NCBI GenBank assembly: GCA_030062745.1
Contig: CP099842.1
Location: 9,679,838 to 9,743,837 of the forward strand
Length of the DNA: 64,000 nucleotides
Reading direction: 5' to 3'
Source of the DNA: Capitulum mitella
Lineage: Eukaryota; Arthropoda; Thecostraca; Pollicipedomorpha; Pollicipedidae
In this document: in pieces, positions 23,501 to 31,711 of the stretch
Numbering within the stretch: position 1 is the stretch's first letter
How the letters are laid out: the number at the start of each line of letters is the position of its first letter
Notes under the pieces: generated by a model
Database searches by the model: none
Told to the model about the DNA's origin: nothing
Seen by the model: the letters and a program-made list of their open reading frames with translations, nothing else
Made by a program: the position numbers and the translations under genes

Positions 23501-24178
23501 ATGGTCAGTCGGCCGGGGACCGTCGCGCACGCACGCCGCGCCGTGTGAGCCGCCCGTCTTGCTGCAGCAGGCACTGGCGTCTGTTCAGGCGGCGGCGTCG
23601 TCAGCGCACATAGGCATTGATTTTGTTATGCTGTGTTGCTCATCTGTAGGAAATTGCTTTGTCGAGAGTCAACAGAGTCTTGTGGTAGAGGGATTCAGCG
23701 GTATATATTATGTCACGTCGGTTTCGACGTTGGAACACCTTCAGCAGATGTGGCCTAGTCTTACACCTTGGTAATGCGAAAAGTTTTTTGTATCTAATCA
23801 AGTTAGGTTTCATATCTCAATAATATAAAATCTGATGTATGGGTGACATGGAGCGCCGAACAGTGTGTCTGGCCAAACAGCTGACGGTACTTTATCAGCC
23901 CAGGCGCGGTGTGTCGGTCCCGGTGGTCGACGGCGCTGATTGGTGTGCGCGGCCGCCGCCAGGTGTCGAAGCTGCAGGCCGAGCTGGACAGCGAGGAGAG
24001 TCGCCGCCAGGAGCTGCTGCGCGCCGACCGCCAGGCCGACCAGCCGACCACGCACACCCGCTGCGCCCTGCTGCTCGCCCAGTCCGACGAGAAGACCAAG
24101 ATGCTGGGCATCCTCATGGTCTACTACAACGCCGGCCTGCAGGACGCCGAGCAGGCGGTACGGCCGGCCCAGCCCTGA
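11370..24178 (+). CDS. PDZD8: PDZD8: ER SMP-domain lipid-transfer and tethering protein (gene span)
   Basis: Exons read by eye: 11370-11525, 11988-12185, 12895-13087, 14172-14329, 14993-15200, 15725-15913, 16480-16619, 17292-17445, 18047-18150, 18584-18828, 19174-19444, 19806-19898, 20648-20746, 20968-21030 (weak), 22540-22701, 23309-23503 and 23963-24157. Phases agree throughout and give 941 codons (human PDZD8 is about 1150). The order is membrane anchor (residues 3-25), SMP (about 60-300), PDZ (about 325-412), linker, C2-like fold (about 470-600), C1 finger (about 645-703) and acidic/coiled-coil tail. The segment HTLPNYKLRYKPFF is nearly the human one. In animals PDZD8 anchors in the ER, moves lipids and tethers ER to late endosomes and mitochondria. 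The true C-terminus is unclear: reading through the last donor gives six residues and a stop at 24176-24178, while a further exon may lie beyond (25562-25681 is one weak option). Confidence 0.93.
11988..12185 (+). CDS. PDZD8: PDZD8 exon 2: SMP domain, first part
   Basis: 66 codons after GCCGCAG, ending AGG|GTAAGC. It contains ETCLAINLLVQMLFGDLVH, typical of the start of the SMP fold. Confidence 0.92.
12895..13087 (+). CDS. PDZD8: PDZD8 exon 3: SMP domain, middle
   Basis: 193 nt after CCGGCAG, ending AAAA|GTGAGC in phase 1. It includes DLGGQMPVFKSV and a beta-strand-rich ILADIVLNRKGFVFLK, the SMP core. Confidence 0.92.
13515..14092. repeat. 37-bp minisatellite in a PDZD8 intron
   Basis: Tandem copies of a unit with CCCCTGTGACGGTCGGT and CCGCTGTGATCTGTACGT. 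They are nearly identical from about 13730 to 14090 (roughly ten copies) and diverged from 13515 to 13725. The unit lacks stops in several frames, so long antisense open frames (13442-14227, 13708-14517) arise without coding meaning. Confidence 0.92.
14172..14329 (+). CDS. PDZD8: PDZD8 exon 4: SMP domain, end
   Basis: 158 nt after GCCGGCAG, ending CAG|GTCAGT in phase 0. RRPFSHWAYSFIGDPTIE matches the human segment with FTHWFFSFVEDP. Confidence 0.93.
14993..15200 (+). CDS. PDZD8: PDZD8 exon 5: post-SMP helix and beta region
   Basis: 208 nt after CGCCGCAG, ending GTCG|GTACGA in phase 1. It begins IKRTIRKRHTLPNYKLRYKP, the most diagnostic PDZD8 stretch in the window. Confidence 0.95.
15725..15913 (+). 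CDS. PDZD8: PDZD8 exon 6: first half of the PDZ domain
   Basis: 189 nt, ending AAAG|GTAGCG in phase 1. NAPAYKAGLK is the usual PDZ segment before the second alpha helix. Confidence 0.9.
16480..16619 (+). CDS. PDZD8: PDZD8 exon 7: second half of the PDZ domain
   Basis: 140 nt after GGTCGGTAG, ending GCC|GTACGT in phase 0. AGDIVDAVDGEAVRDL is the classical PDZ motif that follows AGLK of the previous exon. Confidence 0.92.
17045..17255. repeat. CCGTCTGT-based minisatellite in a PDZD8 intron
   Basis: Irregular nested copies of CCGTCCGTCTGTAGCCG and CCGTCTGTCGCCGTCTG end about 35 bp before the next exon. Confidence 0.85.
17292..17445 (+). CDS. PDZD8: PDZD8 exon 8: basic, Ser/Arg/Pro-rich linker
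   Basis: 154 nt after ATCCGCAG, ending TCAG|GTACGG in phase 1. It is low complexity, with SESLLLDESP and SPVRRRRGTK, probably a disordered and phosphorylatable linker. Confidence 0.8.
18047..18150 (+). CDS. PDZD8: PDZD8 exon 9: start of the C2-like domain
   Basis: 104 nt after TTTTTCCAG, ending CAG|GTTTGT in phase 0. EKTTKWARWNQ leads into DPVMNETFQF of the next exon, a C2-type beta-strand arrangement. An internal GAG|GTGAGC at 18075/18076 would also keep frame and could give a shorter exon. Confidence 0.75.
18584..18828 (+). CDS. PDZD8: PDZD8 exon 10: C2-like domain
   Basis: 245 nt after CCCGGCAG, ending AAGGA|GTGAGT in phase 2. It begins DPVMNETFQFTVG and continues with YLNLSVLGVPE and LLGRLSLPLAEL. 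Confidence 0.88.
19174..19444 (+). CDS. PDZD8: PDZD8 exon 11: end of C2-like domain and start of C1 finger
   Basis: 271 nt after CCCGACAG, ending AAG|GTGCGC in phase 0. PTFCFGDVLLSF closes the C2-like fold, an Asp/Glu-rich segment follows, then GHQF and CDFC give the first zinc ligands (His-X12-Cys-X2-Cys). Confidence 0.92.
19806..19898 (+). CDS. PDZD8: PDZD8 exon 12: second half of the C1 finger
   Basis: 31 codons after GTGCCGCAG, ending CAA|GTGAGT in phase 0. Cys-X2-Cys-X4-His-X2-Cys (CSACLMTCHKRC) completes the C1 ligand set. The gap from CDFC to CSAC is 11 residues, a little shorter than the usual 13-14. Its 3' end and donor are the seed of the array that follows. Confidence 0.93.
19880..20305 (+). 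repeat. 40-bp minisatellite that repeats the exon 12 5' splice site
   Basis: About eleven copies of GAGTCAGACCACCTGCCA followed by a donor-like CGTGAGT and a CTGCC-rich tail. The true donor is at 19899; donor-like positions recur at 19932, 19972, 20051, 20091, 20131, 20171, 20211 and 20251, with exact 40-bp spacing from 20091 on. The first unit is the exon 12 end itself, so the array arose from the exon-intron junction. Confidence 0.88.
20648..20746 (+). CDS. PDZD8: PDZD8 exon 13
   Basis: 33 codons after GCGGCCAG, ending AAG|GTACGG in phase 0. It encodes an acidic, Ser-rich segment with SDSHLPEIVTSSEDTD. Confidence 0.82.
20968..21030 (+). CDS. PDZD8: possible PDZD8 exon 14 (basic 21-residue cassette)
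   Basis: 63 nt, phase 0 at both ends, after GCTTTCAG and before CAG|GTGAGG. It encodes RSGVARRKVKK and a short hydrophobic run. An inner donor (AAG|GTAAAG at 20991) would leave 8 codons. It can be skipped without changing frame. Confidence 0.45.
22540..22701 (+). CDS. PDZD8: PDZD8 exon 15: Ser/Pro-rich segment
   Basis: 54 codons after GCGGGCAG, ending AAG|GTACGG in phase 0. It begins RRRLNNLIASLSSSGLKR and continues with SLPPSPQRSP, a disordered, probably phosphorylated stretch. Confidence 0.75.
23309..23503 (+). CDS. PDZD8: PDZD8 exon 16: acidic helical segment
   Basis: 65 codons after GGCGACAG, ending ATG|GTCAGT in phase 0. It contains CDSDEELDVALSNMQRC and LVLAARELGCQLYVEME, likely amphipathic helix. 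Confidence 0.82.
23963..24157 (+). CDS. PDZD8: PDZD8 exon 17: C-terminal coiled coil
   Basis: 65 codons after GCCGCCAG, followed by GCG|GTACGG. The heptad-like VSKLQAELDSEESRRQELL and the later KTKMLGILMVYYNAG suit the C-terminal coiled coil, which in human PDZD8 binds Rab7. If the donor is not used, the frame continues six codons to TGA at 24176-24178. Confidence 0.8.
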
Positions 24179-26749
24179 CCGCGGGCCGCGCCCCCGCGCC
24201 GCCGCCCGCCCGCCCGCCGCCCACCCCGCGCCGCGCCAGCTCGCGCTCGCCGCGGTCACGGCGCGGCGTCGAGCGGACTCGTACTCATGTGTTCTCCCGC
24301 GCGACGGTCCGTTCTCTCGTATCCTTGGTCACGTTTTTCCGCCTGTTCGGTGGTACGGTTCGTAGTCACAGTGTGCTCCGTCTGGTGCCCTCTCCTGTAG
24401 TGATGTGCCATCTCGTGTTCTCTCCGCTACCGCTGCGATGCCAAGATGTCTTGACTCACAGGTTAGCTCGACGTCCCGGCCTTTGAGCGAGAATCCGGCT
24501 GGTCCCCTGGGCTGAATACTGGCGGCACCACTGACGGCCCGTGTTTGCGTCAAGGCGGTATTAGCCAGGCGTCTTTGATTACTTTCTGCCAGCTGCATTT
24601 ACGGCGAGGGTAAGATGACTGAGGATGAGATATTGCGAAGCAAGGATGATTTCTGGCCGCGACGTGGCCGGCGTTGGAGCGTGCCCTGACGTGGCAGTGC
24701 TCGTTTCCTTTCGTCTGTGATAGTGGCCAATGCCCGGCCGGCCGGCTTGTCCGTATTCTGGCGGTCCAGGAGGTTTGCCGAAGACCGACAGACTGCACAG
24801 TGTGTTAGCTTCGAAGTTCTGACTGCTGTCCGCGGTCTGGCGGCCTGTAACTTTCCAGTCTGTCAGCGTGCGAAGACTGGCATTAGCACGGCCAGTGGGA
24901 CCAGTCTGCCGGCCCTCTGACGGTCTGCCGGGTCTACCAGTCGGGTCGGCCGTCATGTCCGGCGGGTCTGCCATTCAGACAGTCTATCTGTCTGAATGGT
25001 TAACGGCAATGGAAACAAGCCGGTCCGCCGGGCCGCACGCTGCGCTTGGTGGTGGTCCACGCTCGCTCCCTGCCGCACCGCGTAGTTAGCATGGGCGCTG
25101 GTTGGAGGAAGACCGCCTTCAGGAACGGCCCGGGACGTCGTCCTTGGGCGCGTGCCTGGGCGGTCTCGCATATCTGCTTACGGAAGTGCTGTGATGCTGT
25201 TGGTGTCACCAGGGGTCGGTAAAATTGAGATGTGCAGGCCAACGCCTGGGTGGTGTATTTCTCTCTTGTGGGGGCTATGTATGCAGGTATTGGTGCAATG
25301 CGGTACTCGTTCGATGTAGACGTGCTGACGACGTGTTCGCCCTTGTCCCGGCTCATATATTTGTTAGATGTACTTATAACTTCTGTGCAATTAACTTTTC
25401 TATTTTATGTGCGTTATAATCATGCATTGTGCGTCTTTTGTAATTGATAAGCTCTGTACGGAAACGGTATTCCTGTGGTTTCGTAAGAATGTAACGACGT
25501 CTGTTTTGATACATATTTGTCTGCGTCTATACTCATGCGAATGACTGCGTTCGGACTCCAGGTCAACTCCCGACAGCGGTCGGCGAAGTTCAACCGCGGC
25601 ACCCGTCTTCGTTGTCCTACGAGGGCTATTTTCTGTCGTGTCGGTCACACCTGTTACGCTCTGGCTGAGCCAAGTGAATGAGTTGTCTGCATGTGTCGGT
25701 CCCAGCGGATATCGCCGCCGCGTCGTGCTCTGTTCGTCGTGCGCTGGCGGCTCTCGGAAGCTGGCCGTTGCTGTTCTCTGTGTTGGCCGCCTGCTGGGAC
25801 CAGCCAGTCCACCGCCATACCTGAACCATGACACACGACTGTCCAACGATGACCTCAATCGGCTTTTCAGTCCCGTGAATTTGCCCGCGTTTGTGGTTGC
25901 GCGTTGTGCCGAGCGCCATTTCGAGCTCTAATACAGCAGATGGATAATGTTTTAGATGTTTTTTTTTGTGTGTTTGACGTGTGTCAATGCATAAACGGTA
26001 GTTCGTTGAAAATCTCAACGAGCACCGAACATGTTATACGAGCACCGAACGGGATAGACGCGAACGTCGGAACGGGACACTGGTTGGTAGATGTTGATGC
26101 ATGTTCCTGCACCTGGTAACACCGAACTGCGTCATCAATGACTCAGCATAAGGACATTTTCTATGACATGAAATTAGCATTCCTTGTAAACAGCATTACA
26201 TTTACTTATCCAGCTAAGATTTGTGCACGGCGTCAGAGCATGATACTCCGAAGAGCATGTATGGAAAGAAATCGCCCCAAAATGGCTTCGGCTTTGAAAA
26301 CAGATTTATGACCTATGATGACATTTATGACCTGTTTATGAAAGCAGATATATAATATGACCTACGAACTTCGCGAGCACTCTTAACCCGCGCCCGACTG
26401 GCGGTCGGCGCCAACCACGCCTTACGGGGGGAGGGGGGCTGCCCCTTCTAACCCACGAACGGTTGGTCACGTAATAAAAAATAAACACACCATTGGAAAG
26501 CATGACAAGCAGAGCTCGAAACTGGTCTCATTTTTAGTTTCGGACAATATGTAAGCCATTTACGCTCTGTATATGTTTTTCCACAGCCGACTGCATGGGA
26601 CCGAGAAGCGACCTGGATCTCCGAGGCTGTGATTAGCAAAGTCTAGATAAAGGTACCAACGAACAGGTAAAAGTCCGCAGGTGCCGATTCATGTCTAATG
26701 TCTCTGATTTGTTTAACATATATGCCAAGACGTTGAGTTTTCATGCGAT
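24179..26749. other. PDZD8 downstream region
   Basis: No second gene is recognised. A terminal PDZD8 exon may lie here: an open segment at 25562-25681 follows an acceptor and stops at TGA in phase 0, but it shows no family signature. Overlapping AATAAA and AAATAAA signals at 26473-26485 on the + strand could end a transcript. Confidence 0.35.
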
Positions 26750-28675
26750 CAGTGGCGGCGGATCGTATTTGATCATGGGGGGCAAAGCAAAATTTCGAGG
26801 CCTCTTGATCTTGAGAAGCCCCCTTTCCTAAGACGGGCCATCATCCCCAAAAAAGTCCTTGTTTCACTTAATGGAAGTCGTATTTCGCCCGACCAGGACG
26901 GGTAAGTCCACGATCCAGTCGTGCGTTGTGCGAACTCTGGCATTAACCGGTAAACTCGGCAGGTGCGGCACAGCTTGGTTCCACCGTGAACTCCTGACGT
27001 CCACAGCCAGTCTACATGTCCACATGTCCACATGTCCACATCTCCACTTTTGTTTCAGAACGCCGTTAACTAACCCAACAACCAACCAGACACTTCCGGA
27101 CGGAAGCCGAGGCCCCGAGGCAGGGTCGAGGCAACGATCTGTTGAGAGAATGGACGCAGGCCACCCAGGTCCTTTCTGCGAGGCCCGTAGCAATATTAGA
27201 TTCCCGGTCTCTACGCTGCTTTTAGCTGTAATCTGTATGGGGCCCTCACACGGACAGAAGCCGGGGCCCTTTAGCAGAGCGGGGTTGATTCCGGTTCAGT
27301 GCAGGCCACCCTGATTTATTCTGCGGGGCCCCATAAAAATTCATATTTCCACCAGTCTCTTGGTCACTTTTGAGTAAGATTGTCACAAGGCCCTCTTACG
27401 GACGGGAGCTGGGACACCCTCCAAGATCCGAATGTTGCTTCAACGCACGCATTCCAACTCCATTCTGTGACTTCCTCTAACAATTGTCAGTTCCTGGTCT
27501 CTGGACCCCTTATGAGTATAATCGACAAGAGACCCTCTCTCGAATGTAAGCCTGGGGCTCCCTAACATGGTCCGAACTCTGTCAGAGGCCTGCCGGGTCC
27601 ATTCCGCGAGGCCCCTTAATAGCTGTAAGTTCCTGGTCTCTGGGTCCTTTTTGAGCGTAACTCGCGCAAGGCCCTCTTACGGATGGATGCTCGGGCGCCC
27701 CCGAGACCCAGACTGGTTTAGCGTAGGCCTCCTGGGTCCATTCTATGAGGCCTCTCAAAAAACTATACGTTCCCGGACCCTGTTTTGCTTTTGGGTGATA
27801 ATCGGTATTAGGCCCTATTTCGGACCTAAGCCGGAGCCCCCTAGCAGGGTTCGAACCCCGGTTTAGTGCAGGCCACCCCGGTTCATTACTTCTGTAAGGC
27901 CCCCTGAAAATTGTGAGATCCTGGTCGCTGGACCACCTGTAAGTGTAATCGGTACGAGGTTCTCATTCGGACCTAAGCCGGGGGGCCCCTAGCAAGGTTC
28001 GAACCCTGGTTCAGAGCAGGCTAGCCCTGTCGATGAATTCTGTGAGGCCCTCTGATAATTGTGAGGTCCTGGTCGCTGGACCACCTTTGAGTGTAATCGG
28101 TACGAGGCCCTCTCTCGGACGTCAGCCAGGGCACCCTAACATGGTTCGAACCCCGGTTCAGCGCAGGCCACCCCGGTCCGTTACTTCAGAGGCCCTGAAA
28201 ATTATGAGTCCTGGTCGCTGGATCACCTTTGACTGTAATCACCACCAGGAACTCTATTGGATGGAAGGCGGGTCCCCTAGCAGGGTCCGAACTGTGTGTA
28301 AGGGAGAGTAGGCCAACCGGGTCCATTCCGCGAGGCCCATTAAAAATTGTAGGTTTGCAGTATCTGGTCAATTTTAGACCCAACCTGTTCTAGGCCCCTA
28401 CCGGAAGAAAGCTGAAGCCTCTAACAAAGTAAGACTTGAGAGAACACGCACGCCATGTGCTTACTTCCTTGCCTACATGGTTACATTTCCCTTTCTTTTT
28501 TGTTTTTTTTAGTATGTTCGTCGCTTTTATTCCTATTTCCTTTTCTGTTCAATTTCTTATGAGGCCCCCAAGATCATAAATGGAGGGGGGGGGACAGAAA
28601 CGTAGTCTTGCTCCAGACCCATCGGAATTTGGGGGCAGCTGTCCCCCTGCCCCCCCCCCACTTCCATCGCCCCTG
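26750..28675. mobile_element. 1.9-kb hAT-like non-autonomous DNA transposon
   Basis: The left end reads CAGTGGCGGCGGA and the right end, reverse-complemented, CAGGGGCGATGGA: 10 of 13 positions agree, with the CAG(G/T)GGCG start common in hAT elements. The element is flanked by CATGCGAT (26742-26749) and TATGTGAT (28676-28683), an 8-bp target duplication that differs only by two C-to-T changes. There is no transposase frame. Most of the inside is a tandem repeat. Confidence 0.72.
27080..28435. repeat. diverged ~146-bp tandem satellite inside the hAT-like element
   Basis: About nine monomers share words in order: GTAATCGGTACGAGGCCCTC, CGGACGTAAGCCGGGG, CCTAGCAGGGTTCGAACCCC, GGTTCAGTGCAGGCCACCC and GAGGCCC-TTAAAAATTGT, then TCCTGGTCGCTGGACC. 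The three central monomers (27800-28240) are the most alike; outer ones are eroded. Confidence 0.82.
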
Positions 28676-28683
28676 TATGTGAT

Positions 28684-29275
28684 ATTCCTTGATCCTAGTG
28701 GTTCCTGTGATGATTTCTCATGCTAAATTTTTTTTTACAAATTCAGTAGTTGTCAATCTACACAACTGGCAAAGGTTTATTCAAGAGAGGCTGTTTATTT
28801 CCAAAATATGCAATTTTTCAAACTTTTTGAACTTCCCCGTATTACTCAAAACTGTACGAGCCAGTTCTGCCACATTCTACCCGTTCTGAATAATTCATCG
28901 CTGATTTTGACGGCGGTGAATTCTGGCTCATAACAGTTATTCGTGATATGACCTCAGATCAATGGCTGGGAGTCACTGATACTTTGTCCATTGACGGTAA
29001 CTGGATGTCTGCATCACCCGACGCTAAAATGTTATAAAAATTGCGTCAATTTCTGTTTCATGACACGTCTTGAAAATGGGCTTGACCTTGGGTCAATGAC
29101 CCAGAAAGTTCCAAAAAAAACTTGAGATGGGAAGTTTGTTACATCTATCAAGATGTCTAATCCCTGAAACTTTTATTGCGATATCACGTTTTCCGAAAAA
29201 GTTACAGGACGCTTAACTTTTTTGGACAGAGGTCTATTTGACCTGACCTAGGTCAAGCACCTGACTTGACCTGAG
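28684..29275. other. AT-rich intergenic DNA
   Basis: No gene is seen. The last 200 bp are rich in GACCTGA and AGGTCA words, like the inside of the TTAA elements. Confidence 0.4.
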
Positions 29276-29283
29276 GTCTAAAC

Positions 29284-29441
29284 TATAGGCGCAGCCAAGG
29301 GGGCCGGGGCCCGGCTCCCTGAGGTCCGCATTTTTGTGAAAACCATTGCACATCGTCTTCCCGGCAGGCGGTTTTCGTATGATTTCAGTTCACTCCCGAG
29401 TTCCGCCCCCCCCCCCCAAGAAAATTTTGGCTGCGCCCCTG
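29284..29441. mobile_element. hAT-type MITE, copy 1
   Basis: A 158-bp element with ends GGCGCAGCCAAGG and TTTTGGCTGCGCCCCTG, flanked by GTCTAAAC and GTCAAAAT (6 of 8 alike). Its core matches the reverse complement of the copy at 31056. It carries G- and C-runs. Confidence 0.8.
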
Positions 29442-29605
29442 GTCAAAATTTTGACAGGTGTACGCTTTCTTGCAGTCTTGGAAAAACCTCACCCCACCCC
29501 AGTTGGGGGCGGGTTAAAAAAGCAAGGCTGTGAACGGTACTGAAGATCTCATAAATGAAACTACTTTCGGTTTCGGTAGAAAGATACATGCACCAGGATA
29601 CGATG

Positions 29606-29660
29606 CAGGGGCGTAGCCAGGGGCAAGAGACCCGTGGTCCCCCTTTGCGTCGAAAATTTA
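29606..29660. mobile_element. end of another CAGGGGCG-type element
   Basis: CAGGGGCGTAGCCAGGGGC starts here and looks like one terminus of the same broad hAT MITE group. No matching second end was found, so the element is probably truncated. Confidence 0.4.
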
Positions 29661-31055
29661 GCGTTTCTTTACGCAGCAAAAACTAAAATAAGTAACCAAA
29701 ACTCGAAAGTAATGTGGCCGAAATCCGAGGAGTTCTCAGTTTTGAGGGTGATGTCTGTCAAGACAGCCCACGCTCAGCCCACGGTCAGCCCACGCCTCTC
29801 TCCCCTAAGAAAATTCCGCCTTGCTAACGGTGTCAGTGGTCCACTGGAACTCCGTCCCGAATTCAGCAAACGAGGACACAACTGCCGTTCATAACGGTAA
29901 CGTCGTCATAGGGGAAGGGAACGTGTCCATCTCCTCCGAACAACGCTAATGCGCTTATGTTAAATTCTCCAAACCCAAAGTTGTCATCCTACTTGCCCTT
30001 CATCGTTCATCGTCCACTACACCCATACTTACGACGTTTGTGCTTAATCCGTGGTGTGGCTCTTGGTTCGGACTTAGACGTGCTTCAGACAAGGATGGCT
30101 CAATGTGATCTTTGGAGGGGCCACACATTTTGGCCACGATGCTGGCCTTCGACCCAACCGCCTTTCCTCGGCTAACTGTCGTCACTGAATAAATACGCAT
30201 GTGTTGGGTACTCTTCTGCAGAAAGCTTCAAATATTTCGGCAAGCTTCTTCATAAGCTGTCTATACTATGTGAAAATCTTACAAAAGCAAAACATTTCCA
30301 CCTCACATCTGTGTTCTATTCCGTCATGAATAAATTCTCTTCAGTGTGCATGTCCATTCATGGTACTTTCACTGCTTTAACTTTGGGGTTCTCTGTGGAA
30401 GAAAACAATTTCTGTAGACCGCCAGATTCAAGGCTGAGAATGGCGATATTCGTAAACATTGGTAAATATCGTGTTCTGCTTCGATTGAATTACACAGTAC
30501 TTGAAACAGTTACCAAGGTTGCTACCGTTGCTACCGGGTTAGTGCAAAGAACTGCGGGGAGACGTTGCGGCTGGAGTCCCTGGTAAGCGAAAGGAATATC
30601 TAAGAAAGAGTTAAATTTCAAAGATTTCGCGGAAGGAACAAATCGGAGATTTTCTGGATGTGAGTGAAACCAGATGAGTGCTCCTAACGACATTAGTTTG
30701 AAACTTCCGAAATGCTTAGGTTAGTACACAGGTGCCTACTTCATACATACAGGACTAGTAGCAACAATATTGCGCGGTATTTTATGGGATAATGGAATTA
30801 AACAACATATCTAGTTTATTTGCTATGTTTGGTTTCTGTTGTAGCCAAAGATGTAACCACGTCCCAAACATTGGAGGGGACAAATCAGAACCCGGCGGGG
30901 CAATCCGACCCAAAATGTTATTTTGGAACTGGAAAGTGTGAAAAATGTTGGTCACCGGTCCGGGCACGTACAGATTACGATGCTGAGGAAAAAGAAACTT
31001 AAAACGGCGAATGTGTGGTATTGTTCTGAAAACATTTCATTTCAGACATGAAAAG

Positions 31056-31216
31056 CAGGGGCGCAGCCAGGATTTTATTAAGGGGCCCGGAGCTCAGGGT
31101 GAACTGAAATCATACGAAAACCGCCTGCCGGGAAGACCATGTACAATGGTTTTTGCAAAAACTGCGGGCCCAAGGGGGGGAGGGCGGGCCCTCGGGCCCA
31201 CTTGGCTGCGCCTCTG
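31056..31216. mobile_element. hAT-type MITE, copy 2, with perfect target duplication
   Basis: A 161-bp element with ends CAGGGGCGCAGCCAGG and CTTGGCTGCGCCTCTG. Both flanks are ATGAAAAG (31048-31055 and 31217-31224), a perfect 8-bp duplication, which is the hAT hallmark and suggests a recent insertion. There is no coding capacity. Confidence 0.93.
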
Positions 31217-31586
31217 ATGAAAAGATTGTAATTTCCATGCAAACAGCATTTCAGCAACGCGCCGCTCTACCCTTACTGCCGTCTGAGATCCCTTTTTGTT
31301 GTTGTCTCATCGAAAGAAGAGTGGGTTGTCATCGCACTCCTGTTCATTTGTTGATATCGACATATGCTGTGAATACGCTTCATAATGAAACTTAATGAAT
31401 GATCAACAGGATAGGGAAATAGAATAAAATAGATATGATATAGTAGTGAAAATAGAATAAAGAAAAAGGCTGAAATATCAACGAAATATTACACAAATAC
31501 AGGTATAAAATTAAACAAAAATATCACTGAAAATTAACACAGAAAATAATTTTGTTAGAATTTAACACAGAATACGGAAAAAAACG

Positions 31587-31685
31587 TTGGACAGAGCCAA
31601 ATCCAGTCGCACCCGTTATCGGCCTGTAGCCTCCACTATCCTACACCCCGCCTCTGGCGCAATATTACGCCCCCATCCGTGCTGT
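31587..31685. repeat. ~95-bp dispersed repeat, copy 1
   Basis: A segment with ACAGAGCCAAATCC, TTATCGGCCTGTAGCCTCC and CCCCGCCTCTGGCGCAA. A second copy in the same orientation lies at 33198-33292. Family unknown. Confidence 0.8.
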
Positions 31686-31711
31686 TTGCCGCCAATACAA
31701 CTTCAGCTTAA

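Noticed and set aside
27840-28160. tRNA genes suggested by GGTTCGAACCC
   Set aside because: No A box, no cloverleaf, and the word repeats with the satellite period.
26750-28675. CRISPR-like array
   Set aside because: The repeats are long, diverged, contiguous monomers without spacers, in an animal genome.
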